A DNA stretch of 64,000 bases from Candidatus Hodarchaeota archaeon. Its GTDB lineage: Archaea; Asgardarchaeota; Heimdallarchaeia; Hodarchaeales; Hodarchaeaceae. Within the stretch, counting starts at the first letter, position 1, and each line of letters starts with the position of its first letter. The notes under the pieces were generated by a model, which did not search any database, was not told where the DNA came from, and saw only the letters and a list, made by a program, of their open reading frames with translations. The DNA lies in assembly GCA_016840285.1 (NCBI GenBank), contig JAEOSR010000015.1:57433-121432 (forward strand). The letters run 5' to 3'. The position numbers and the translations under genes were made by a program. Shown here in pieces: positions 18,047 to 27,140 of the stretch.

Positions 18047-18769
18047 CTAAGAGCCGGATTTAAAGAACGGAGGTATAGTTTTTTCTACAGGACCAAGAAC
18101 TGTTTCATTAGTTATACTTGAAATAGGGGTATGATCAAGATTGAATTCATAAATTTTTACTTGTGGATTTTGTCTTCTTGCTAAGAATGGGAACTCTGCT
18201 ACAGGATAGACAACTCCTGACGTTCCAGCAACGATTAGTATGTCTGTTATAGATAAACGATCGATACATCCCTGAATGATTCTACTGTCCAAACCTTCTC
18301 CAAACCATACAACATCAGGACGGCAAATTGATCCGCAAGAATTGCATTTAGGAATGTCATCAATATTTTTAAGGAGATCTAAAGTCCAAGTGAACTTTTC
18401 TCCACAGTTAAAACATCTTGCTTGACGTATCTCCCCATGCAGATGAGTCACATTTTGAGATCCTGCTCTTTCATGGAGGTCGTCAACATTTTGGGTCATT
18501 ATTGCAATATTAAAACCCTTTTGTTCAACCTCTGCTAATTTTAGATGAGCAAGATTTGGATCTGCATTTAAAATGATATTTAAGCGCCATCTATACCACT
18601 CCCAAACGAGCTTAGGGTCTGAAGCAAAAGCATTGGGAGTAGCGAGCTCAGAAGGATCATAATTTTTCCAAAGGCCATCTTTTCCGCGAAAAGTTGGAAT
18701 CCCAGAAGCTTGAGAGAACCCTGCTCCAGATAGCACTGTGAATTTCGTGTTTTTATCATAATCAGTCAT
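18047..18769 (-). CDS. Sir2-family NAD-dependent protein deacylase
   Basis: Sirtuins remove acyl groups from lysine side chains with NAD. The 240 residues have the NAD motif GAGFSQASGIPTFRG (15-29), TQNVDDLH, and the catalytic histidine H111 in HLHGE. The zinc cysteines are C119, C122, C142 and C145. The stretch WEWYRWR gives Y59 and R62, the Tyr-x-x-Arg pair that marks class III sirtuins preferring succinyl or malonyl lysine. This makes it a likely desuccinylase as well as a deacetylase. It follows the ABC-importer/DUF47 operon after 40 bp and may be cotranscribed, although no functional link is known. Confidence 0.93.
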   Translation of the reverse strand: MTDYDKNTKFTVLSGAGFSQASGIPTFRGKDGLWKNYDPSELATPNAFASDPKLVWEWYRWRLNIILNADPNLAHLKLAEVEQKGFNIAIMTQNVDDLHERAGSQNVTHLHGEIRQARCFNCGEKFTWTLDLLKNIDDIPKCNSCGSICRPDVVWFGEGLDSRIIQGCIDRLSITDILIVAGTSGVVYPVAEFPFLARRQNPQVKIYEFNLDHTPISSITNETVLGPVEKTIPPFFKSGS

Positions 18770-18809
18770 GTATGTGAAATTCTCCGAGGTATTTGACGGA
18801 AATGTAGAA

Positions 18810-19511
18810 TTAAGCTGGGGATCCCAACAATACTATTGTGTACAACACATCTGCCGCAGATGTAATGGCATCTGAAGCATTTTCAAAGTTTTTTATGGTA
18901 TCGAGAAGAAGAAAGTGAATAGAAAACCCAAAGCTATTAGAAATCCCTAAAATTTCCTCTCTTGCTCGAAAATGAACCTCATCAGCTTCACGTTCACGAT
19001 CCTCAATGATTTGACGATTGTCGAGAATTGTTCGATCGTCTCGTCCAAGAGCTGCACACATCTTTCGAAAAACACGAACAGATTCGATATTAAGTTTGTT
19101 TATTGCCTTATAATAGTTTAATATTGGATCTTCAAATTGTGACATGTCTACATCTAGCTTAGCAAGCATGACCATATTTTTACTAGCAGTCTTTGTCCAA
19201 TTTGCAGTAGAATCAGCTAATCGAACAAGACGATACAATTTTTCCCGAATTTCAGGTGGAAGCACTCCCCGGGCTATTTCATTAGCGAGATCGTCTTGGG
19301 CGTGGTCCGCAGATCGCTCGAGCATACTTACCCGATTATATAGTTTTTCGACACGAGCTAGCACAGGTGAGGCCATGTGCTTGATTAATTCCTCACATGA
19401 TGTAAGAGTGTCTAAAATTTTCTCGTTATGCTCATCTAAACTTTCTAAAATTACCTGGTTGCGACGTTGTCGAAACCAGTGTAATAAACTGCTTTTTTCA
19501 TAATTACTCAA
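18810..19511 (-). CDS. DUF47/PhoU-like regulatory protein of a transporter
   Basis: This all-helical protein of 233 residues contains two related three-helix halves. The metal-coordinating acidic repeats appear as ERSADHAQDDL and EREADEVHF, as in the DUF47/PhoU superfamily. Such proteins control phosphate uptake through Pit or Pst transporters. Here the start overlaps the end of the ABC ATPase gene by 8 bp, so the protein is made with the importer and probably regulates it. This pairing points to phosphate, phosphonate or another oxyanion as substrate, which is an inference from context. Confidence 0.85.
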   Translation of the reverse strand: MSNYEKSSLLHWFRQRRNQVILESLDEHNEKILDTLTSCEELIKHMASPVLARVEKLYNRVSMLERSADHAQDDLANEIARGVLPPEIREKLYRLVRLADSTANWTKTASKNMVMLAKLDVDMSQFEDPILNYYKAINKLNIESVRVFRKMCAALGRDDRTILDNRQIIEDREREADEVHFRAREEILGISNSFGFSIHFLLLDTIKNFENASDAITSAADVLYTIVLLGSPA

Positions 19512-20598
19512 GTGCTAATACCTTCTTTAAACCAAATTCTGGAGCAGCGAATAAGCGTGCTTCGTGGGGGGGAATTCGGATGAATATCTTTTCTTTTTCT
19601 TCTAATAGAGTCCGGGAATCGACGATTATCAAATCATCAGTTAATAGTTCCACTTCATATCGAATGTATCCCCCACTAAATCTTTTTCGTAAAATAGTTC
19701 CGCTCAGAGCATCATCTTCTTCTTGAAAGCAAAAATCCACAGTTTCAGGCCGAAAAGCCAAGACTATACCCTCACCCTGATCAAAATCTCCTTCTAAGCC
19801 TTGAAGATCAATGAATTGATGATTTCTAAATTCAATTCTATAAGAATCTTGAGCCAGTTTCTTTTTGATCATTCCCTCTAGGAAATTACTTTCTCCTACA
19901 AAATTCATTGAGAATAATGTTTGCGGTCGTTCGTAAAGCTGCTGAGGAGTCCCAACCTCGACAATCTGTCCAGCTCGAAGAATAACCAATCGATCAGATA
20001 TTGACATAGCCTCTTCCTGATCATGGGTTATATGAATAGCGGTTAATCCTAATTTTTTTACCAATTTTCTAAGCTCGTACCTAAGAGATACCCTGACTTT
20101 ATAATCCAATGCTGAGATGGGTTCATCCAATATTAACAGCTTTTCTTGATTAGCTAGAGCTCGTGCAACGGCTGTCTTCTGTTTGGCTCCTCCACTTAAT
20201 GAACGGGGTCGTAACTGCTTCTGTTCAAGCAAATCTACTAATCGGAGCATTTCTTCACTTATTTCCCCTTGAGCTTGTCTAGGTAAATCCCTTATAAAAG
20301 GACCATAGGCAGCATTTTGTTCAACTGTCATATGAGGAAATATTGCGATACTCTGAAAAACCATTGCAAAGTCTCTTCGTTCAATGGGAATATTCACCAC
20401 TTTTTTTCCGTCAATCAGAATCGTTCCATGTGTTGGTTCGACAATTCCTGTGATACAGTTTATTAGAGTGGTCTTCCCACATCCAGATGGACCTAAGATA
20501 CCAATGTATTCTCCTTCTTTGATTTCTAAATCGATTTCTTCAAGAGCCTTAATACGTCCATAAAACTTAGAAACCCCTTTTAATTGTACATTTGGCAT
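19504..20598 (-). CDS. ABC importer ATPase 1, spermidine/iron/phosphonate type
   Basis: This 364-residue ATPase belongs to the PotA/FbpC/PhnT group. Walker A is GPSGCGKTT, the signature is LSGGAKQK (A where Q is usual), Walker B is LLILDEP and the switch is ITHDQEE. The C-terminal 120 residues form a TOBE-like regulatory domain (VLAFRPETVDF). It directly abuts the second ATPase gene and overlaps the DUF47 gene. Having two different ATPases suggests a heterodimer driving the fused permease. Confidence 0.9.
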   Translation of the reverse strand: MPNVQLKGVSKFYGRIKALEEIDLEIKEGEYIGILGPSGCGKTTLINCITGIVEPTHGTILIDGKKVVNIPIERRDFAMVFQSIAIFPHMTVEQNAAYGPFIRDLPRQAQGEISEEMLRLVDLLEQKQLRPRSLSGGAKQKTAVARALANQEKLLILDEPISALDYKVRVSLRYELRKLVKKLGLTAIHITHDQEEAMSISDRLVILRAGQIVEVGTPQQLYERPQTLFSMNFVGESNFLEGMIKKKLAQDSYRIEFRNHQFIDLQGLEGDFDQGEGIVLAFRPETVDFCFQEEDDALSGTILRKRFSGGYIRYEVELLTDDLIIVDSRTLLEEKEKIFIRIPPHEARLFAAPEFGLKKVLALE

Positions 20599-21756
20599 TT
20601 AAGTCATCTCCAGTTTCTTAACTGTTTTCCAAGGTTCAACGAAGTGGGATATATTCTCAGGAGGGATTTCTAATCTAACACGTGTTCCAACATCGTACTG
20701 TTGTAGATCTGATGAAGGAATACTCACATGAAGCTCTTTTTTTGGGAGTCCTTCAACCTTAACAGCGAGATTTGACCATTTTCCTAAGAAAAAAGCCTGT
20801 TCAACAGTTCCTTCAAAGGTATTAACTTTAAGTTGTGAATCTGTCTTCATAAAAGGGGTTACAAGGATTTTTTCTGCTTTAACTGCAAGGACGACTTCTT
20901 CGTCTGAATAGCTCTCTTCTTTATCAAAGCTACGGACAATATCTTTGGGTTTAATAGTTATTTTATGCTCCCCCGCCTGTACCACTTCCCCATTAATTTC
21001 ATTTTTTGATTTTGTGGCTGGTACTAAATTTGTTGTACCAAAAAAGTACGCTGCGAATAATGTAGAAGGATAATCGTAGATTTCTTCAGGGATATCGAAT
21101 TGGACAATTTTTCCATCATTTATGATTAACACTCTATCAGCGACTGCTATAGCTTCTTCCTGATCGTGAGTCACATGAAATGTTGTTTTTTCAAGATCAC
21201 TAACTAATTTTCGAATCTCTGTTCGCAATCGAATACGTAACCTTGCATCTAAGGCGCGTAATGGCTCGTCTAATAGGAAAACATCTGCATCTGCTGCTAT
21301 TGCTCGTGCTAAAGCGACACGTTGCATCATCCCTCCGCTTAGTTCATCAGGATATGCATTATAACGAGTCCTTAAATTCACTAAATCGAGTATCTGGTCT
21401 CCCAACGCTATTACTTCTTCCCATGGTTTTTCTCCTTTCATCTTCGGAGAAAAGACCGTGTTCTCCCACACATTCATATATGGAAAAAGAGAATAATCTG
21501 ATGTCTGAGGTAAATATGCCAAATTACGTTTTTCAGGTGGAATGTTATTCAATAACTCCCCATTCTTGTAAATTTTACCTGAAGTTGGTTTAACTAAACC
21601 TGCAATCAATTTTAATAATGTGGTTTTCCCTGCGCCTGTTGGTCCTAGAATCACAACGTATTCGCCACGTTCTACTTCTAAATTAAAATCTTGTATGGCG
21701 TAAAGCTTCCCGAAGCGTTTATTCAAGTCTTGAATTTCAATATGTGCTTTAACCAT
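20599..21756 (-). CDS. ABC importer ATPase 2, spermidine/iron/phosphonate type
   Basis: This is the second ATPase of the same importer, 385 residues. Walker A is GPTGAGKTT, the signature is LSGGMMQRVALARA, Walker B is VFLLDEP, and the switch histidine lies in VTHDQEE. A TOBE-like C-terminal domain contains VLAVKAEKILV and VRLEIPPENI. It differs clearly from ATPase 1, so the pair is not a recent duplication. It lies 11 bp after the permease gene, as expected for a single operon. Confidence 0.9.
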   Translation of the reverse strand: MVKAHIEIQDLNKRFGKLYAIQDFNLEVERGEYVVILGPTGAGKTTLLKLIAGLVKPTSGKIYKNGELLNNIPPEKRNLAYLPQTSDYSLFPYMNVWENTVFSPKMKGEKPWEEVIALGDQILDLVNLRTRYNAYPDELSGGMMQRVALARAIAADADVFLLDEPLRALDARLRIRLRTEIRKLVSDLEKTTFHVTHDQEEAIAVADRVLIINDGKIVQFDIPEEIYDYPSTLFAAYFFGTTNLVPATKSKNEINGEVVQAGEHKITIKPKDIVRSFDKEESYSDEEVVLAVKAEKILVTPFMKTDSQLKVNTFEGTVEQAFFLGKWSNLAVKVEGLPKKELHVSIPSSDLQQYDVGTRVRLEIPPENISHFVEPWKTVKKLEMT

Positions 21757-21767
21757 ACAATTTTCTC

Positions 21768-23492
21768 CTACTCTTTACGTCTGCCTTTTTTTGTTACTTT
21801 AGCTCTTAGAACGAAGATCAATAAAGAAGAAATTAAGATTAAGATCACTGTTGTAAGAGCCGCGAAAAAATAATCGGGTTCTGCTCCCGTTATTAAAGCA
21901 ACGATGAAGACTGGTGCAGTGATGGATTCAGGAGACACAGCTAAAGTAGCTCCTGTTTCCCCAATACTTCTGGTAAAAGACATAATAGCTCCAGCGATAA
22001 TTGCAAACTTTACTACTGGAAGAGTAACATGACGAAACGTTTGAATTGGTCTAGCACCCAAGCTCTGTGCAACATCTTCATATGCAGGATCAAGTTCAGC
22101 TAATCCTCCAATGGTATTTCTAACGATGAAAGGAAAAGTCATACTGATATGGGCCATAATAACAAAAAATAATTCATTTGTGGGAAAAATGAACTGCCAA
22201 GTCCAGAATAAACCAACACTAAACCCTAACGCTGCACTTGGGACAACATAAGGAATGTCGACAAGTGCATCAAGAATACGAGAAAAAAAGTGGTTCTTAC
22301 GGGTAATTAGAATCGCCATTGGGACTCCTAAACCGACATTAACAAGTGTTGCAACAGAAGCTACTACTACTGAAAATAAAATACTTTGGCCAAAAAGAAG
22401 CCAGTCAGCAGTGAGAAGTTTTTCTGCACTTACTCCTTGAAAAATAAACAGAACTAGAAAAAATGAGGGAATTAAGACAATAAATATTAGGAAACCAAAA
22501 GATAAAATTGAACGAGCTTTTGGTGCGGTTCCCTCGCTAATTCTCCATTCAAAACTTGGAAACACTCGTCGAAATGGCAATTTTGCTCGTTTTGCAAGAA
22601 ATTTCGCAAGAAAAACTAAACATAATGCGATACCAATCATTAATACACTTATAAAAGCCATACCAGGTAATAGATAACTGACGGGTTCTTCTCCAGCTTC
22701 AATAGCATCTTGGTAGTCATGTTTCCAATTACCAATTAATACCGTACCTGTCTGTTTGAGACTACTAATTGTAGCTAAAACGGTCATCACTCCACCAGTA
22801 TCACTTAAACTCTTAGCAAGACTTAACACCATTGCTGTCGCAACTCCAGACCGGAATAAGGGAAGGGTAACAGTTCTTGCTGCTGTAAATTTACTTGCTC
22901 CGCATGTTCGAGCAGCGATCTCTAGTGTGACGTCAATTTCTTCCAATATCGCTGCTAGTGAACGTATGACATATGGAAACGTCGTAGTAAAATGGAAGAG
23001 AATTAAAATAGGTAGAGCATCTTGAATAAAATTTAAAGCAAAAAATGGTTTTACAGGGATACTTGGAGTTTTTCCCCAAAAAAGTGCAACGGAAAAACCA
23101 AGACCAGCTGTAGGAACAGCCAAAGGGAGTTCGATAATACTATTTAAGATCGATTTAAACCGAAATTCCTTACGCACTAATAACCAAGCAATGGGGAGAC
23201 CAAATATTAAATCTACTATTGTTACCGTAACAGATACAGTAATTGAATAAATCAACGCTTCAAAAATCTCAGACATGATTGTTGGATTAGAGAGTACCTC
23301 GGATTGGATAATAGCAAATTCTAAGACTGCGTAGATTAAAACGAAAATCGTGGGAAATAAGACAAGAGTAAGAAAAAACAAGACAATAAAAAAATACCAC
23401 AAATTGGAGACACTGGGTTTTGATACGAATTCTATAAATCTAGTTTGAAACTGTTTCAGTTGTTGTTGAGGTGAACTGGGAATCAATGCCAT
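21768..23492 (-). CDS. ABC importer fused double permease
   Basis: This 574-residue membrane protein is two permease domains in one chain, each with about six helices and an EAA loop. The loops are EIDVTLEIAARTCGASKFTA in the first half and ELDPAYEDVAQSLGARPIQT in the second. The layout matches ThiP, FbpB and PhnU/V-type fused permeases. It is the first gene of the operon. No substrate-binding protein gene precedes it or lies elsewhere in the operon, so the binding protein must be encoded outside the window or be replaced. Substrate is unknown; the DUF47 partner favours a phosphorus compound. Confidence 0.9.
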   Translation of the reverse strand: MALIPSSPQQQLKQFQTRFIEFVSKPSVSNLWYFFIVLFFLTLVLFPTIFVLIYAVLEFAIIQSEVLSNPTIMSEIFEALIYSITVSVTVTIVDLIFGLPIAWLLVRKEFRFKSILNSIIELPLAVPTAGLGFSVALFWGKTPSIPVKPFFALNFIQDALPILILFHFTTTFPYVIRSLAAILEEIDVTLEIAARTCGASKFTAARTVTLPLFRSGVATAMVLSLAKSLSDTGGVMTVLATISSLKQTGTVLIGNWKHDYQDAIEAGEEPVSYLLPGMAFISVLMIGIALCLVFLAKFLAKRAKLPFRRVFPSFEWRISEGTAPKARSILSFGFLIFIVLIPSFFLVLFIFQGVSAEKLLTADWLLFGQSILFSVVVASVATLVNVGLGVPMAILITRKNHFFSRILDALVDIPYVVPSAALGFSVGLFWTWQFIFPTNELFFVIMAHISMTFPFIVRNTIGGLAELDPAYEDVAQSLGARPIQTFRHVTLPVVKFAIIAGAIMSFTRSIGETGATLAVSPESITAPVFIVALITGAEPDYFFAALTTVILILISSLLIFVLRAKVTKKGRRKE

Positions 23493-23713
23493 CTCTTTGC
23501 CCGCTGTTCATTTAAAAGATTCTAAATTTGTACTGAAATTAGAGAAAAAGTGTTTCACGTCTTTTCATATTCATTTAAATCTGTTCATTAACGATTGAAT
23601 GATTATCCCAAGAGAATATAACTTTAATCAGGGTCTGATTTTTTAATAGATATTTTATAGTTCTTATTTCATTCAATTATCTCGAAGAAAGTAATGCTCA
23701 TTGTCAAACAAGG

Positions 23714-23742
23714 ATATTAACAATTCAAATATTAACAATTCA
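23714..23742. repeat. Tandem 14-bp direct repeat upstream of the DUF389 gene
   Basis: ATATTAACAATTCA occurs twice, at 23714-23727 and 23729-23742, one base apart and about 50 bp before ATG 23792. The 15-bp period and position suggest a paired binding site for a regulator, or a small replication-slippage product. The remaining 23493-23791 stretch is A+T-rich and holds the two divergent promoters; no gene was seen in it. Confidence 0.5.
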
Positions 23743-23791
23743 TTTTTTCAGATCATATTTAATCATAAATGCTCCAACATAGGTGAAAATC

Positions 23792-24784
23792 ATGAAAGAA
23801 ATACAAGTTACCCTCCCCACTGATCGTAAAACCTTGATGGATGAATTTCTGAAGGAATTTTCTCTCCAGGCGACCAGTTACGATTTTGGGGAATCCTTTC
23901 GCTTTGAATGTCGGATTGATGACTATCAAATGAATTTTACATTAGAAGAACTCAAAGCAAGAGGGATAGGGGTAGCTTATGGAGATATTGTAGTCAGACC
24001 AGTATCCTTGCTCATTTCCAGTAAAAAAGAAGAAGATATTCTACCTTTGAGTGCTGGAGTGAATAGAGAAGAGATACTAGCAACTCTTGGCAAAATCTCA
24101 GGCTTTTCTAGTATTTATTTACTTATGAATTGTCTTGCAGCTGCATTAGCTACCTTTGGTCTTCTTAACAACGATGTAGTTGTCATCATTGCTAGTATGA
24201 TCGTAGCCCCCCTTCTAGGACCAATAATATTGACTTCTCTTGGATTACTAAGTCTTGAAACAACTTCTTTCATAAAACGAGGATTACTTGCTGAAATAAC
24301 TGGAATTTCGGTAACCGTAGTTGTTGGAGGATTGATAGTTGTGATCACTCAATATCTTATCACTCTAGGAATATTAGGAGACTTTACGATTGAATTAACA
24401 ACAGAAGTCCTAAATCGCACAGATTTAAACCTTCCGATCATGGCTCTTGCTTTATTGGGAGGACTTGCTGCGGGTATCGTAGTTGCACGAGGGTTAGATG
24501 TATCGATTGTTGGGGTTGCTATTGCTGCATCTTTGTGTCCTCCTGCAGCAACAATTGGGATTTTAGTTGCACTTGGTGAATTTAGCTTAGCCTTACCTGC
24601 AACAGGACTTCTTCTTTTTAATATCTTAGCTATTAATCTCTCTTGTACTGGAGTATTCTGGATATTTGGAGTTAAAAGTAGAGGCCTCTCTAAAAGACAA
24701 TCAGAAAAAGTTAAACGTATGAATATTATTTGGATTGCAGTGGTTACTATTCTGTTAGTGTTAATCATCATCTTTAGAGAATGA
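23792..24784 (+). CDS. DUF389 / TIGR00341 family membrane protein
   Basis: The N-terminal 90 residues form a soluble alpha/beta domain. The rest holds about six membrane helices with the family core IASMIVAPLLGPIILTSLG and LCPPAATIGILVALG. These are characteristic of the DUF389 family found in archaea and bacteria, whose function is not established. ATG 23792 is preferred over GTG 23783 because an AGGTGA ribosome-binding site lies just upstream and the conserved KEIQVTLP opening follows. The gene is divergent from the ABC importer operon; joint regulation is possible but unproved. Confidence 0.85.
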   Translation: MKEIQVTLPTDRKTLMDEFLKEFSLQATSYDFGESFRFECRIDDYQMNFTLEELKARGIGVAYGDIVVRPVSLLISSKKEEDILPLSAGVNREEILATLGKISGFSSIYLLMNCLAAALATFGLLNNDVVVIIASMIVAPLLGPIILTSLGLLSLETTSFIKRGLLAEITGISVTVVVGGLIVVITQYLITLGILGDFTIELTTEVLNRTDLNLPIMALALLGGLAAGIVVARGLDVSIVGVAIAASLCPPAATIGILVALGEFSLALPATGLLLFNILAINLSCTGVFWIFGVKSRGLSKRQSEKVKRMNIIWIAVVTILLVLIIIFRE

Positions 24785-24806
24785 TAAACCCAATAATTCC
24801 CTGAAT

Positions 24807-27140
24807 TTAATTCTCACCCTCTTCCTTTTCTTTATCATTTAGTTGAACAATACAAAGACGCCCTTCAACAACATCAATTTTAGCTTCGATCTCATTTTGG
24901 TTAATCATTTCATAGACTAGCTCCTCAAGCTTTTTAGGATCGATTTCAACACTCTTTGCCAAAGTTTCGATTGGAACACTGCCTATCTTCCTAATCCTTA
25001 TCGCTAATTCTTCTCTTTGTTTCTTTCTCAATAGGGCATCAGAAAGCATTCCTGCAACTGCTAGCACTCGTTGGATATCTCCTTTTTGATATGCATGAAA
25101 TACATCATAGATAATATGACCAAACGACCCCAAATTACGTGATAACACTTCCTGTACTAATTTTACACCAAATTCGCTTTGATGTTCAATGATCTCAAGT
25201 GCTACCAGACCTGCATCAAATTTAACGAGCCCAAGCCAGACCTCATCTGGTTTAATACTTGGGGATTCATAATGACTTATGTAAGTACGGATAGCTCGTC
25301 TTTGTAGAGTCACATTGCGTGCAGATATCATTCCAATTAATGTACGTACATGCTCTCGTTCAATAGGTGAAAGAGACTTCGTAATTTGATAATCAACTAG
25401 TTGTTTTAGCAATTGTTCGATGAATTGAGTATCTTGTTTAATTATTGAAATTATTACGGAAACCTTTTGAGCAAACGCAACAAAGTCTGGGGATTCTAAA
25501 TCTGTTAACAACCAATCTAGGAGCTCTTTAGTAAAGGGTAAAGGTCTAGGTTTTAAAAAATCTACATATATTGGGATTAATTGAATATGGTGGGTTTCTA
25601 AAGCTGCAGTAAGTCTTTTTGCCGCATAAGCTGCCATATCTGCATTCTTTGAGATTGCTTCACCTATTCCCTGAACTAATTCACTCTCGGAGTCGATAGT
25701 TTCGGATTTCAAAAGCGTCTGGATCGCTTCTGTAAACGCGTCTTGACTCTCGTATTGGATGCTAGGTTCTCCTTTTTCGTTCTCCTTTAAGGTAGAATTT
25801 ATTACGTCTTCTTCTATCACGACTGTTGATTGTTGCTCTGAAGATGGAAATTCGTCCGATAACTCCTGCATTAGTCCCTCAATCATTTCCTGCGTGAGGG
25901 TTAAGGAGGTGTCATCAAAATCAAAATTTTTTGGTTCAGTATCCAATAATTCGACTGATGGGGTGGGAGTTTCGCTTTCAACCTCTGTTATAGCTTCTAC
26001 TCCCTCTTCTGTACTGACAATTGTTTCTGTGTCGTCAACAGGTTCTGTTTCAGAGACTTCTTCAACTTTGTAAGAAAGCTGAGTGACTAAATCTTCAAGA
26101 GTACGCTTAACATCGACTTCCTCTAATTCCACCGAAACATCTTTGATAGAGATTCCCATGCTCTTTAAGATCGGTGATAAAGCTTTTTTATCCTTTATTT
26201 TAGTTAAATCTTCCATGATAACGTTAAAGCCTTTAGAACGGAGAGATGTAACTTCACTGGCTTCATCAGGGCCAACAACCAAATGATCGACTATTCCAGA
26301 GCATAATTCAGCAATTCCAAGTAATGTGGGTTTGACTCCTAATAATTGAAGAATGAATTGCTCCCTAAAGGTGAATTGACTTGGACAAACCAACGTAGAT
26401 GGAGCTTTTGATTCTTTAACGGCTTTAGTGAACTCCTTGTGCAAGATGAGGAGAGCTAATGAGCAAGGATCTTCTGCTAACCAAAGAATTGCATCAGCTT
26501 CATTAATGACTTTTCTTATTTCATCCGTTAGGATATCCCTTCCTAAATCTAACCCGATGAGTTCGATAGGTTTTTTCCCTTTCTTTTTATCTTTACTTTC
26601 TTGACTTTCGACAAGGAGGTTTTGAAGTTCTTCAAGATCCGTTTTTTGCTCTGCATCCCGATCAATGAAACCTGTAATTTGGAAGTATCGTAAAGGAACT
26701 TGGGAAGTTGGAGTCTTAATGGTAACATTTTCTTCAGGAAATTTCAAGGGATACGCTTCAAGAAATTTCCCAGCGTATTCATTCAACGCTTTAAAAAATT
26801 CATAAAAACTTTGATTCGCCTTTTTTCTTTCACTGACCCACTGAACTAGGAACATTTCTGCTTCATTAAATGGTATTCGGGTTTGAGCAATTGGTTGAGA
26901 AAAAATTTTAGCCAATGAACTTTTTGTTAAGTCATCAGGCACGATCGCACTTGCTAACTTTACTACCTCATGATGATACCACACATCTCCCGTGTCTTTA
27001 CCTTGATTATTTTCCAATGCGAAATCAGCGGTTGTATTGAGAATTATTGTGAATCCTATACCAGCTTGGAGGAATTCTAAAACTAAGGGGGGAAGATCAA
27101 CCCCTGCTGATATAACAACTAACCGCTTTTCTATTTCCAT
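24807..27140 (-). CDS. CofD-like domain fused to helical region and PCI-like winged helix
   Basis: The first 340 residues follow the layout of CofD/2-phospho-L-lactate transferase. They have LVVISAGV, IILNTTADF, KDTGDVWY, a long helix ending in VQWVSERKKA, EADAILWLAEDPCSLALLIL, and a VVGPDEASEV-type last strand. The glycine-rich nucleotide loop GGxGG is not conserved, so transferase activity is doubtful. An acidic Ser/Thr/Glu linker spans about 340-460. A helical region follows, and a C-terminal winged helix (IETLAKSVEIDPKKLEELVY, then INQNEIEAKIDVVEG) with the hallmark of PCI domains of proteasome lid and eIF3 subunits. I know of no described protein with this order. It is convergent with the DUF389 gene. 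Confidence 0.7.
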   Translation of the reverse strand: MEIEKRLVVISAGVDLPPLVLEFLQAGIGFTIILNTTADFALENNQGKDTGDVWYHHEVVKLASAIVPDDLTKSSLAKIFSQPIAQTRIPFNEAEMFLVQWVSERKKANQSFYEFFKALNEYAGKFLEAYPLKFPEENVTIKTPTSQVPLRYFQITGFIDRDAEQKTDLEELQNLLVESQESKDKKKGKKPIELIGLDLGRDILTDEIRKVINEADAILWLAEDPCSLALLILHKEFTKAVKESKAPSTLVCPSQFTFREQFILQLLGVKPTLLGIAELCSGIVDHLVVGPDEASEVTSLRSKGFNVIMEDLTKIKDKKALSPILKSMGISIKDVSVELEEVDVKRTLEDLVTQLSYKVEEVSETEPVDDTETIVSTEEGVEAITEVESETPTPSVELLDTEPKNFDFDDTSLTLTQEMIEGLMQELSDEFPSSEQQSTVVIEEDVINSTLKENEKGEPSIQYESQDAFTEAIQTLLKSETIDSESELVQGIGEAISKNADMAAYAAKRLTAALETHHIQLIPIYVDFLKPRPLPFTKELLDWLLTDLESPDFVAFAQKVSVIISIIKQDTQFIEQLLKQLVDYQITKSLSPIEREHVRTLIGMISARNVTLQRRAIRTYISHYESPSIKPDEVWLGLVKFDAGLVALEIIEHQSEFGVKLVQEVLSRNLGSFGHIIYDVFHAYQKGDIQRVLAVAGMLSDALLRKKQREELAIRIRKIGSVPIETLAKSVEIDPKKLEELVYEMINQNEIEAKIDVVEGRLCIVQLNDKEKEEGEN

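Noticed and set aside
19144..19503. Plus-strand open frame of 119 codons
   Set aside because: It is antisense to the well-supported DUF47 gene.
22756..23025. Plus-strand open frame inside the fused permease gene
   Set aside because: It is antisense to conserved EAA-loop coding sequence and has no ribosome-binding site or domain.
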